DNA from: DASRAU01 sp035638075
GTDB lineage: Bacteria > Acidobacteriota > Polarisedimenticolia > Gp22-AA2
Assembly: GCA_035638075.1 (NCBI GenBank)
Contig: DASRAU010000028.1
Coordinates: forward strand, 1 to 64,000
Direction: 5' to 3'
DNA length: 64,000 nt
Part shown: positions 45,508 to 51,229 of the stretch, piece by piece
Layout of the letters: each line of letters opens with the position of its first letter
Position numbering within the stretch: the first letter of the stretch is position 1
Made by a program: the position numbers and the translations under genes
Notes under the pieces: generated by a model
The model's input: only the letters and a program-made list of their open reading frames with translations
Told to the model about the DNA's origin: nothing
Databases searched by the model: none

Positions 45508-46089
45508 CTATCGCATCTCCCCGGGGGCGATCCGGATCGAGTCGAGCACCGCGCTGAAGAGGGGCTCATCCGCCTGCCGGTCGTAGGGCCCCTTGGTGAG
45601 GTGGACGTCCATGCACGCACCATCGCGATAGAGGTAGGCGATGACGTTCTTCTGCTGGATGGTGCGCCCGTGCAGCTCGGGGATGACGAAATGGACCGCG
45701 AGCATCTCCCCCTTCGTCACCTGGTGGACGTCGTCCTTGCGGAACGGGCTGCTCGCCGTGAGCTCCCAGTAGTGGCGCTTGCACTCGTCGACGCTGCGGT
45801 CCTTCGGCTCTTTCGTGACGTAGGCGAAGACGGTCATGCCGGTCTCGTCGTTGTGCGCCATCAGCATCGCGGTCGCGCCGTCGGGACGCGTGTCCTGCCA
45901 CTCGAGCAGAAACCCCGGGAGATCCATCGCCAAGGTCCAGCCTTTTCCGGGGAGCCCCACCTTGAAGGTCTGCCCCGCGGGCGGCGGTGTCTGCGCCGGC
46001 GGTGCCTGCCCGAATGCCGGCGCCGCGAGCGCGACGACGCCGAGGATCACGGCCGTCAGCATGGCGTTCGACCTCGTCGTCACGTGCAT
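45508..46089 (-). CDS. Exported protein of unknown function
   Basis: 193 aa, ATG at 46089 after GGGAGG. A signal peptide ends near AFGQAPPAQ, followed by a short Pro-rich linker. The mature ~160 residues alternate strands and helices (FKVGLPGKGWTLAMDLPGF, ATAMLMAHNDETGMTVFAYV, QKNVIAYLYRDGACMDVHLTKG, FSAVLDSIRI), a layout reminiscent of DcrB/PsbP-like periplasmic proteins; I would not assign it. It lies 35 nt upstream of the DUF3300 gene on the same strand and may belong to the same operon. Confidence 0.6.
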   Translation of the reverse strand: MHVTTRSNAMLTAVILGVVALAAPAFGQAPPAQTPPPAGQTFKVGLPGKGWTLAMDLPGFLLEWQDTRPDGATAMLMAHNDETGMTVFAYVTKEPKDRSVDECKRHYWELTASSPFRKDDVHQVTKGEMLAVHFVIPELHGRTIQQKNVIAYLYRDGACMDVHLTKGPYDRQADEPLFSAVLDSIRIAPGEMR

Positions 46090-46231
46090 CGATACCTCCC
46101 GCGGAATGAATGCCTCTTCACGCCTGGGGTCCTCGGAGACGCAGGCGGGCGAAGGGTACTCGATCAGGTCAATTCCGAGGCCCACCCGGTAACTTCACCT
46201 ATGGGGAGGAGTTCCTCGGCGTCTTAACCTG

Positions 46232-46260
46232 CCGTCCCGGTCGCTGGGACCGGAAGACGG
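46232..46260 (+). promoter_or_regulatory. Imperfect hairpin in the leader of the acidic protein gene
   Basis: CCGTC and CGGTC on the left arm pair with GACCG and GACGG on the right arm, with a loop of GCTGG and two small bulges. It lies 38-66 nt upstream of the ATG at 46298. It may be a transcript leader structure; no T-run follows. Confidence 0.35.
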
Positions 46261-46297
46261 AAGAATGGTTCAAGCAAACTCCAGAGAGGAGAGGGAC

Positions 46298-46516
46298 ATG
46301 CCGAGAAGCAAGAAGCCGCTGGAGCCGAACGAGGGAAAGCGTGACGATCAGGAGCGCCGCGAAGAGATCGACCCGACCGAGGAAAAGCGCGGCCAGCAGA
46401 TCCTTCGCGATGACGACGACCTTCTCGAGGACGACGAGGACGCCGGCGACGACGACACCGAAGACGAGAACGAAGAAGACGACGAGGAAGGCGACCTCGA
46501 CCTCGGAGGCGCGTAA
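46298..46516 (+). CDS. Small, extremely acidic, probably disordered protein
   Basis: 72 aa, ATG after GAGGAGAGGG. The N-terminal half is mixed charged (KRDDQERREEIDPTEEKRGQQIL). The C-terminal half is almost entirely Asp/Glu: of residues 38-67 nearly all are acidic, and it ends DLDLGGA. There is no hydrophobic segment and no Cys. No family recognised. The good ribosome site and stand-alone position between a leader hairpin and a structured region support it as a real gene. A nucleic-acid mimic or ion-binding role is possible but purely speculative. Confidence 0.6.
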   Translation: MPRSKKPLEPNEGKRDDQERREEIDPTEEKRGQQILRDDDDLLEDDEDAGDDDTEDENEEDDEEGDLDLGGA

Positions 46517-46599
46517 CTCTCGGCGTGGCGCGCGCCGCCCGTCCGGCGTGCGCCATGCTTCTTCCTCCAGGTGACACCCGCTCGTCACCTCCCGGTCAC

Positions 46600-46738
46600 G
46601 ATCGCCTCGTAGATTCGCGGGCAAAGTCACCCCGCAGGTGAAAGGGGGTCGCCCACGAACGTCTCGGGCCCCTTTCGCCTCTCCGACAACCCAGGCCGAC
46701 GTACCGGCGGGACCACCAGAGTCCCGCCGTTGTTTTTT
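46600..46738 (+). ncRNA. Possible structured RNA or leader ending in an intrinsic terminator
   Basis: In the gap between the acidic-protein gene and the redoxin remnant, the region holds a long-range GAAAGGGG...CCCCTTTC pairing (about 46638-46676) and several shorter G/C pairings. It ends in the clear terminator at 46705-46738. This layout fits a regulated leader of the downstream gene or a small RNA. It does not match any riboswitch consensus I can recall, and it may just be the trailer of the acidic-protein transcript. Confidence 0.3.
46705..46738 (+). terminator. Textbook intrinsic terminator
   Basis: CGGCGGGAC and GTCCCGCCG form a perfect 9-bp stem around a 7-nt loop, followed after 3 nt by six T's. 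It is 75 nt upstream of the redoxin remnant start and 189 nt after the acidic-protein stop. Confidence 0.85.
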
Positions 46739-46812
46739 CGGGCGCCGGCGAGCTCCGGGCTCAGGCCGGACAACGAGATCCCTCGGGCCGCTCCGGACTG
46801 GAGGTGACCACC

Positions 46813-47204
46813 ATGAGCAACTCCGCCCTGGCGGCGGGCTCGCATGCGCCCGATTTCAGGCTGCCGAGCGCTCCCGACGAGATGGTCCGGCTGTCGGATT
46901 TCAAAGGCCGGCCGGTCATCCTGGCGTTCTATCCCGCCGACTGGAGCCCCGTCTGCGGCGACCAGATGACGCTCTACAACGAGCTGCTCGGCGAGTTCGC
47001 CGAGTACGGCGCGCAGCTCCTCGGCATCTCGGTGGATGGACCGTGGTCGCACGCCGCCTTCGCGGCACAGCGCCACCTGCACTTCCCGCTGCTCTCCGAC
47101 TTGGAACCTGCGAGCGGGCGCTCTTCGTGATCGATCCCGTCGGCGTCGTCCGCTGGTCGTTCGTCTCGCCCCTCGACGTGAACCCGGGGGCGGACGGCAT
47201 TCTC
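46813..47204 (+). pseudogene. Decayed redoxin (peroxiredoxin-like) gene
   Basis: The start is excellent (GGAGGTGA 6 nt before the ATG). The N-terminal half reads as an AhpC/TSA-type redoxin: GSHAPDFRLPSAPDEMVRLSDFKGRPVILAFYPADWSP, Cys in PVCGDQM, and FPLLSD. After LLSDLEP the frame runs into a stop at 47130. In the next frame the sequence resumes with CERALFVIDPVGVVRWSFVSP and NPGADGIL, the usual C-terminal part. About 18-20 codons between LLSD and ERALFVID are missing and the frame is shifted. The last few residues are also replaced, where the antisense small gene at 47222 ends. A sequencing deletion is the alternative explanation. Confidence 0.8.
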
Positions 47205-47221
47205 AATCCGCCCGCGGCGTG

Positions 47222-47449
47222 TCAGGCGGTGCGGCGCAGCGGGTGGGTCGGCTCGGCCTCGACGCGACGACGGCGCACCTTGCCGGCCTCGAACAGGATC
47301 GACGCCGCCAGGCGGCGCGCCTCGTCCCGCGTGAGAAGAACCCCGCCCGGCTGGTCCATCACCCCGGATCCGGAGGTCTGCAGCTCCACGTAAGCACCAC
47401 TGGAATCCCGGCTCACGAACACCACGCCGCGTCCGCCTTTCACCTTCAT
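47222..47449 (-). CDS. Small conserved protein of an unnamed paralogous family (member B)
   Basis: 75 aa, ATG with GGGGAG upstream. The N-terminal half has strands (GVVFVSRDSSGAYVELQ). The C-terminal half is LTRDEARRLAASILFEAGKV followed by Arg-rich residues and the end HPLRRTA. It shares the EARRLAA-LLF-A block with members A (39212) and C (50693). Its 3' end abuts the decayed redoxin gene on the other strand. A 17-nt upstream sequence (47493-47509) is shared with member C. Confidence 0.65.
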   Translation of the reverse strand: MKVKGGRGVVFVSRDSSGAYVELQTSGSGVMDQPGGVLLTRDEARRLAASILFEAGKVRRRRVEAEPTHPLRRTA

Positions 47450-47725
47450 TGGTCCACTCCCCTTCGCGCTTCCCGCCGCGCCGCCGCCTCTGCTTCACGA
47501 TCCATGCCACTTGTTACGGAGGCCGCTTCGCGGAGGTTCCAGGTGAGTTGGGCCGCTCCCATCCGGGGGAACGCCTCGTTTTATGTGGCATTCATGCAGG
47601 GTCGGTACGAAAGGTGTTCGGATCCGCGAAGGGACGTCCCACCGTCGGGCAGCCCGATTACGGGAACGCGAGCCGGCTGCGCTGATGGAGGGACAGGAAG
47701 CCGGGTCGGCGCGGCCCCGGTTGAG
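47450..47725. other. Intergenic region without a recognised gene
   Basis: 276 nt between the start of small protein B and the end of the serine hydrolase gene, both minus strand. Apart from the 17-nt motif at 47493-47509, I see only short G/C hairpins, including a CCGGG/CCCGG pairing near the hydrolase stop. Frames here show no protein-like composition. Confidence 0.5.
47493..47509 (-). promoter_or_regulatory. 17-nt motif upstream of small protein B, shared with member C
   Basis: On the plus strand CTTCACGATCCATGCCA; the copy upstream of member C is CTTCACGATTCGTGCCA (15 of 17 identical). It lies 44 nt before the ATG of member B. Its reverse complement starts TGGCATGGATCGTGA. Candidate operator or promoter element; function inferred from conservation only. 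Confidence 0.5.
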
Positions 47726-48898
47726 CTACTGCTTCTCGAGCCATTCGTATTCCCAGGACCAGGGCATGCGTGTCTCGCCGAGGACCGCCTTCGCCACCTC
47801 GGGGTAGATGCGCTCGGCGCGGACGTCGTTGGAAAGGAGGACGACGCAGCGCTTCGGAGTCTCCAGGCAGACGACCATGTTGCCCGTGCCGTCGTCATGG
47901 CCGCCCTTGAAGAAGGCGGGGCCGGTCTTGTCCTGGAAGGTGACGAGGCCGAGGCCCGCGGCGAGCTGGATCTTCGCGTTGCGGGCGTCGGTCCAGTCGC
48001 GCAGGGTGGGAAACTGGTGCGCCGAAGTGATGGGGACCTGGGGCCGCGTCAGCTCGGCCCGCGCGGCGGCGCTGAGTCCATCGCCGCGCAGGATCCCGGC
48101 CCACAGCTTCGCCTGGTCGGCGATGGTCGTGTCCATCGAGCCGGCGGCGGCCGGGCGGCTGCGCTCGTCGTGCGGCCGCAGCTGGCCCTCGAGCGTGTAG
48201 CCCTCCGCCAGGTTCTCCCGGAAGTCCTCGCGCCACGTCATGCTGGTGCGCGTCATGCCGAGGCGGTCGAAGACCCGCCGCTGCATCTCCTGCCCGACGT
48301 CGACGTGCAACCCCTCCTCGATGGCGAGCTGCAGGATGTAGAACCCTGCGCCGCTGTACCCGTAGCGGCTTCCGGGTTGCCAGTGAAAACGGAGCTTCTT
48401 GTCGTCCTCGAGCCAGCGGTAGTTCGCGAACCCGGTCGTGTGCGTCAGCACGATGCGCGGCGTCAGCGCCCGCCAGCGCTCGTCGCCGGCGAGGTCCTTG
48501 AACGACTCGTATTCCGGCAGCGGCTTCGGCAGCAGCTCCGCGAGCGGCGTGTCGAGCGTCAGCCGCTTCTCGTCCACGAGCTGCAGCAGCATGTACGCGA
48601 AGGCGGTCTTCGTCAGCGACGCGCCGTACATGATGGTGTCGGCCTGGAGCGGCAGGCCGCGCTCGACATCGCGCTTGCCGTACGCCTCCACCCGGGTCAC
48701 GCGCCCGTCGTCGATCACCCCGAACGCCAGCCCGTTGACGTGGCCCCGCTTCATGAGTCGCTTGACGACGGCCTCGGGGGGATCCGTGGGCAGCGCCGTG
48801 CCGGCTTTCGCGAAGTGCGGGAGGTTTCCGAGCGCGAGGGGTGCGGTCACGGCGCCGAGGAGGAGCAGCAGCCGAATCCAGGCGCGGGCGCGGGACAC
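47726..48898 (-). CDS. Serine hydrolase of the beta-lactamase/penicillin-binding-like family (class C fold)
   Basis: 390 aa from GTG at 48898, chosen because it gives a compact signal peptide (residues 1-27: basic end, then LLLLLGAVTAPLALG); no good ribosome site is present. Catalytic motifs are the Ser-x-x-Lys in ASLTKTAF, the Tyr-Ser-Gly variant of Y-x-N in YGYSGAGFYIL, and H-D-D-G (GGHDDGTGN) at the third motif position. LTHTTGFANYRW is also typical of the esterase EstB/class C-like enzymes. It probably acts in the periplasm as an esterase or D-Ala-carboxypeptidase-like enzyme; true beta-lactamase activity cannot be inferred. Divergent from the cyclophilin gene, 61 nt apart. Confidence 0.85.
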   Translation of the reverse strand: MSRARAWIRLLLLLGAVTAPLALGNLPHFAKAGTALPTDPPEAVVKRLMKRGHVNGLAFGVIDDGRVTRVEAYGKRDVERGLPLQADTIMYGASLTKTAFAYMLLQLVDEKRLTLDTPLAELLPKPLPEYESFKDLAGDERWRALTPRIVLTHTTGFANYRWLEDDKKLRFHWQPGSRYGYSGAGFYILQLAIEEGLHVDVGQEMQRRVFDRLGMTRTSMTWREDFRENLAEGYTLEGQLRPHDERSRPAAAGSMDTTIADQAKLWAGILRGDGLSAAARAELTRPQVPITSAHQFPTLRDWTDARNAKIQLAAGLGLVTFQDKTGPAFFKGGHDDGTGNMVVCLETPKRCVVLLSNDVRAERIYPEVAKAVLGETRMPWSWEYEWLEKQ

Positions 48899-48959
48899 AG
48901 TGCGCCGGAGTGTAAAGGATCGGGTTAGGATCCCATGCACCTTTTCCGAGGAGAGCTCC

Positions 48960-49640
48960 ATGCGGACCATGAAGTGGCCCGGACTCGCGCTGTCGCTCAT
49001 CACCGCGGCCTGCCTCGGTGCGTACGCCGCCGCGCCGGCGCCGGCCGCACCGGCGGCGACGAACGAGAGACTCACGCACCCCGGCACGATGAACCAGATG
49101 GCGCCGGAGACCTACCGGGCGAAGTTCGAGACGACCCGGGGGGATTTCGTCATCGAGGTGACGCGCGCCTGGGCGCCGAACGGCGCCGATCGCTTCTTCA
49201 ACCTGGTGAAGAACGGCTTCTACGACGACTGCAAGTTCTTCCGGGTGGTGTACGGCTTCATGGCCCAGTGGGGCATCCACGGCGACCCGGCGGTCAACGC
49301 CGTGTGGCGTAGCGCCACCATCCCCGACGACCCGGTGAAGGAGAGCAACAAGCGCGGCTACGTGTCGTTCGCGACGTCGGGGCCGGGCACGCGCACGACG
49401 CAGGTCTTCATCAACTACGCCGACAAGAACATGGTCCTCGACAACCAGGGCTTCGCCCCCTTCGGCCAGGTGGTCGAAGGGATGGACGTCGTGAACAAGC
49501 TCTTCAGCGGCTACGGCGAGCCGATGCCCAAGGGCCACGGCCCCGACCAGGAAAAAATCCAGAAGGAAGGGAACGCCTACCTCGCGAAGTACCCCAAGCT
49601 CGACACGATTAAGTCAGCGACCATCGTCACCGGGCCCTAG
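48960..49640 (+). CDS. Exported cyclophilin-type peptidyl-prolyl isomerase
   Basis: 226 aa, ATG after GAGGAG. A signal peptide (1-22) ends near GAYAAA. The cyclophilin domain (about residues 42-210) has FETTRGDFVIEVTRAWAPNGADRFFNLVKNGFYDDCKFFRVV, then FMAQWGIHGDP in place of the usual FMxQGGD, GYVSFA, TTQVFINYADKNMVLDNQGFAPFGQVVEGMDVV. It would assist periplasmic protein folding. The catalytic-site loop differs (QWGI for QGGD), as in several acidobacterial homologues, so activity is likely but not certain. Confidence 0.88.
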   Translation: MRTMKWPGLALSLITAACLGAYAAAPAPAAPAATNERLTHPGTMNQMAPETYRAKFETTRGDFVIEVTRAWAPNGADRFFNLVKNGFYDDCKFFRVVYGFMAQWGIHGDPAVNAVWRSATIPDDPVKESNKRGYVSFATSGPGTRTTQVFINYADKNMVLDNQGFAPFGQVVEGMDVVNKLFSGYGEPMPKGHGPDQEKIQKEGNAYLAKYPKLDTIKSATIVTGP

Positions 49641-49673
49641 GGCCGTCCGGCCGCGCGGGTTGCTGACCGGAAT

Positions 49674-49684
49674 CAGGCAGCCTG
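49674..49684. promoter_or_regulatory. Palindrome cluster upstream of the SDR promoter
   Basis: CAGGCAGCCTG is an 11-nt palindrome next to a CTGA-N6-TCAG inverted repeat (49664-49677). Both lie ~100-125 nt before the sigma-54-like promoter at 49787, the usual distance for an activator site. The sequence differs from the TGTC-N8-GACA sites of the pump operons. Confidence 0.35.
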
Positions 49685-49786
49685 CAGGTTTCTCCGCACC
49701 TCCGCGATCGCGGCAACACCACAGGTTCTGCGCGCAAATCTCCTCGTGTCAGCGACATCGGCGCCCCGCAGTCCGCGGCGTGGGCA

Positions 49787-49802
49787 TGGCACGCGTCTTG
49801 GA
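49787..49802 (+). promoter_or_regulatory. Sigma-54-type promoter of the SDR gene
   Basis: TGGCAC-G-CGTC-TTGG-A. The -24 GG and spacing match sigma-54 promoters, and it shares the TTGG -12 element with the two pump-operon promoters. The 7 bases TCTTGGA and the following GT are identical to pump operon 2. Predicted start is about 49812, giving a 49-nt leader before the ATG at 49861. Confidence 0.6.
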
Positions 49803-49860
49803 GTAGCGTTCCGACGTCCATCGACATTCGACGTCGATCCACGACACGGAGGTGAACGAA

Positions 49861-50613
49861 ATGAGCGCAAGGTTCAAGGACAAGGTGGCGGTGGTGACCG
49901 GCGGCAACAGCGGCATCGGGCTCGCCACAGCGATTGCATTCGTGCGGGAAGGGGCGAAGGTCGCCATCACCGGGCGCAGCGACGAGACGCTGAAGGCGGC
50001 GCAGAAGGAGCTCGGCCCGGAGGCACTGGTCATCAAGGCCGACATGTCGCGGGTGACCGAGATCGAGTCGGCGGTGGGGCGCATCCGCGAGCGCTTTGGA
50101 CGGATCGACGCGCTGTTCGTCAACGCCGGCATCGGCAGGTTCGTCCCGCTCGAAGAAGTGACCGAGCAGTTCTTCGACGAGACGATGGCGACCAACCTCA
50201 AGGGCCTCTTCTTCACCGTCCAGAAGGCGGCGCCGCTCTTCACGAAGGGAGCGGCGGTGGTGCTGAACGCCTCGGTCAACGCCCACATGGGGATGCCGGG
50301 GTCCACCGTCTACGGCGCGTCGAAGGCCGCCGTCGTCAACCTGGCGAAGACCCTGTCGGCGGACCTGGTGGCGCGCGGCGTGCGCGTCAATGTGGTCAGC
50401 CCCGGCCCCATCACCACGCCGATCTTCGACCGCATGGGGCTGCCCGAGAAGGAAGGCCGGCAGCTCAAGGAGCACATCACCTCAAGGGTGCCGCTGAAGC
50501 GCTTCGGCCTGCCGGAGGAGATCGCCTCGGCCGTGCTCTACCTGACGGCCCCCGAATCGGCCTTCATCGTCGGGACCGAGCTGGTGGTGGATGGAGGGAT
50601 GATCCAGCTCTGA
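49861..50613 (+). CDS. Short-chain dehydrogenase/reductase (classical SDR)
   Basis: 250 aa, ATG with GGAGGTGA 6 nt upstream. The coenzyme loop is VVTGGNSGIG (about residues 11-20), followed by ITGRSDETL, which suggests NADP preference by the basic residue after the second strand. The NAG motif is VNAGIG; catalytic Ser lies near NASVNAHMG and the YGASK motif gives Tyr151 and Lys155, then VNVVSPGPI. Full-length and intact. The substrate is not predictable. A sigma-54-like promoter upstream sets it apart from its neighbours, and a clear terminator hairpin follows. Confidence 0.92.
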   Translation: MSARFKDKVAVVTGGNSGIGLATAIAFVREGAKVAITGRSDETLKAAQKELGPEALVIKADMSRVTEIESAVGRIRERFGRIDALFVNAGIGRFVPLEEVTEQFFDETMATNLKGLFFTVQKAAPLFTKGAAVVLNASVNAHMGMPGSTVYGASKAAVVNLAKTLSADLVARGVRVNVVSPGPITTPIFDRMGLPEKEGRQLKEHITSRVPLKRFGLPEEIASAVLYLTAPESAFIVGTELVVDGGMIQL

Positions 50614-50636
50614 CGTCGGGCGCGATTTCAGCATCG

Positions 50637-50667
50637 AGGCCGCGGCTTGCAAGTCGAGCCGCGGCCT
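50637..50667. terminator. Terminator hairpin between the SDR gene and small protein C
   Basis: AGGCCGCGGCT and AGCCGCGGCCT form a perfect 11-bp stem around a 9-nt loop. T-rich sequence (TCGTGTTTCT) follows on the plus strand. It serves convergent genes, so it may work in both directions. Confidence 0.75.
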
Positions 50668-50692
50668 TCGTGTTTCTGGCGACGCGCTCTGA

Positions 50693-50926
50693 TCAGGCGA
50701 TGGCGCGCAGGTGCCGGGGCGTTCCGGCCGCGAAGCGCAGCCGGGCCCGGTCGAGCCGCGCGGCCTGAAAGAGGAGCTGCGCCGCGAGCCGGCGCGCTTC
50801 GTCTCCGGTGAGCCGGGCGATGCGCGAACGCTCCTCGTCGCGATCCCAGACCTGCAGCTCGACCACCGAAGCGCAGTTGTCCCGGCCGACCAGCACCTCC
50901 CCTGACTCTCCGTTCATCGCTCTCAT
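50693..50926 (-). CDS. Small conserved protein of an unnamed paralogous family (member C)
   Basis: 77 aa from the ATG at 50926, which follows AGGGGAGCGGAG; an in-frame ATG 30 nt upstream has no such site. N-terminal strands (EVLVGRDNCASVVELQVWD) precede the shared block LTGDEARRLAAQLLFQAARLDRA, and the end is PRHLRAIA, very similar to member A (LRAIR). No known domain. The upstream 303-nt region contains the 17-nt motif shared with member B (51005-51021). Confidence 0.7.
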   Translation of the reverse strand: MRAMNGESGEVLVGRDNCASVVELQVWDRDEERSRIARLTGDEARRLAAQLLFQAARLDRARLRFAAGTPRHLRAIA

Positions 50927-51004
50927 CTCCGCTCCCCTTTCGTCACCGTCTTTCACCTGGTCGTCGCTCCGGCTCGACCATCGAACCGCGGCGCGGCGTT
51001 GTCA

Positions 51005-51021
51005 CTTCACGATTCGTGCCA
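51005..51021 (-). promoter_or_regulatory. 17-nt motif upstream of small protein C
   Basis: CTTCACGATTCGTGCCA on the plus strand, 79 nt before the ATG of member C; 15 of 17 bases match the copy upstream of member B. In the minus orientation it reads TGGCACG-AATC-GTGA: this resembles a sigma-54 -24 box but lacks a TTG -12 element, so it is not called a sigma-54 promoter. Confidence 0.5.
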
Positions 51022-51033
51022 GACGAATCCTTT

Positions 51034-51052
51034 GATGCGCGACCCGCGCATC
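51034..51052. promoter_or_regulatory. Perfect 8-bp inverted repeat, candidate operator
   Basis: GATGCGCG and CGCGCATC separated by ACC, located 12 nt from the 17-nt motif in the divergent region. Could be an operator or an RNA hairpin. Confidence 0.4.
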
Positions 51053-51229
51053 TGATTCTGCTGTCGCAATCCGTGCAGGTGTGCGGATCCCTGCAGCGAT
51101 CGCCTCGTCGTCATGAGGCGGACGATCGCCGGCCGGTCACGCGCAAGAGCAAGCGCTTTCAGCGGCTTGCCGTCGCCCCGGGACGTCGCGAAGCGGCTGG
51201 CACGCATCGTGACTTACGGGTCCCGCGAG

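Larger units (their letters stand above)
50927..51229. other. Divergent intergenic region between small protein C and the DUF3187 gene
   Basis: 303 nt with no convincing gene. It holds the 17-nt motif at 51005-51021, overlapping the short palindrome CACGATTCGTG. A perfect hairpin, GATGCGCG-ACC-CGCGCATC, lies at 51034-51052. A reverse-oriented relative of the motif, TGGCACGCATCGTGACT (51198-51214), sits 15 nt before the DUF3187 start. Both flanking genes may be controlled from here. Confidence 0.45.

Noticed and set aside
46600..46700. A c-di-GMP (GEMM) riboswitch suggested by the GGCAAAG sequence
   Set aside because: Only the short GGCAAAG string matches; the paired elements and the second conserved strand of the GEMM consensus are absent.
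51198..51214. TGGCACG before DUF3187 as a fourth sigma-54 promoter
   Set aside because: The -24 box is good, but the position of the -12 element reads GTGA, not TTG. It fits better as a variant of the 17-nt motif found near the small genes.
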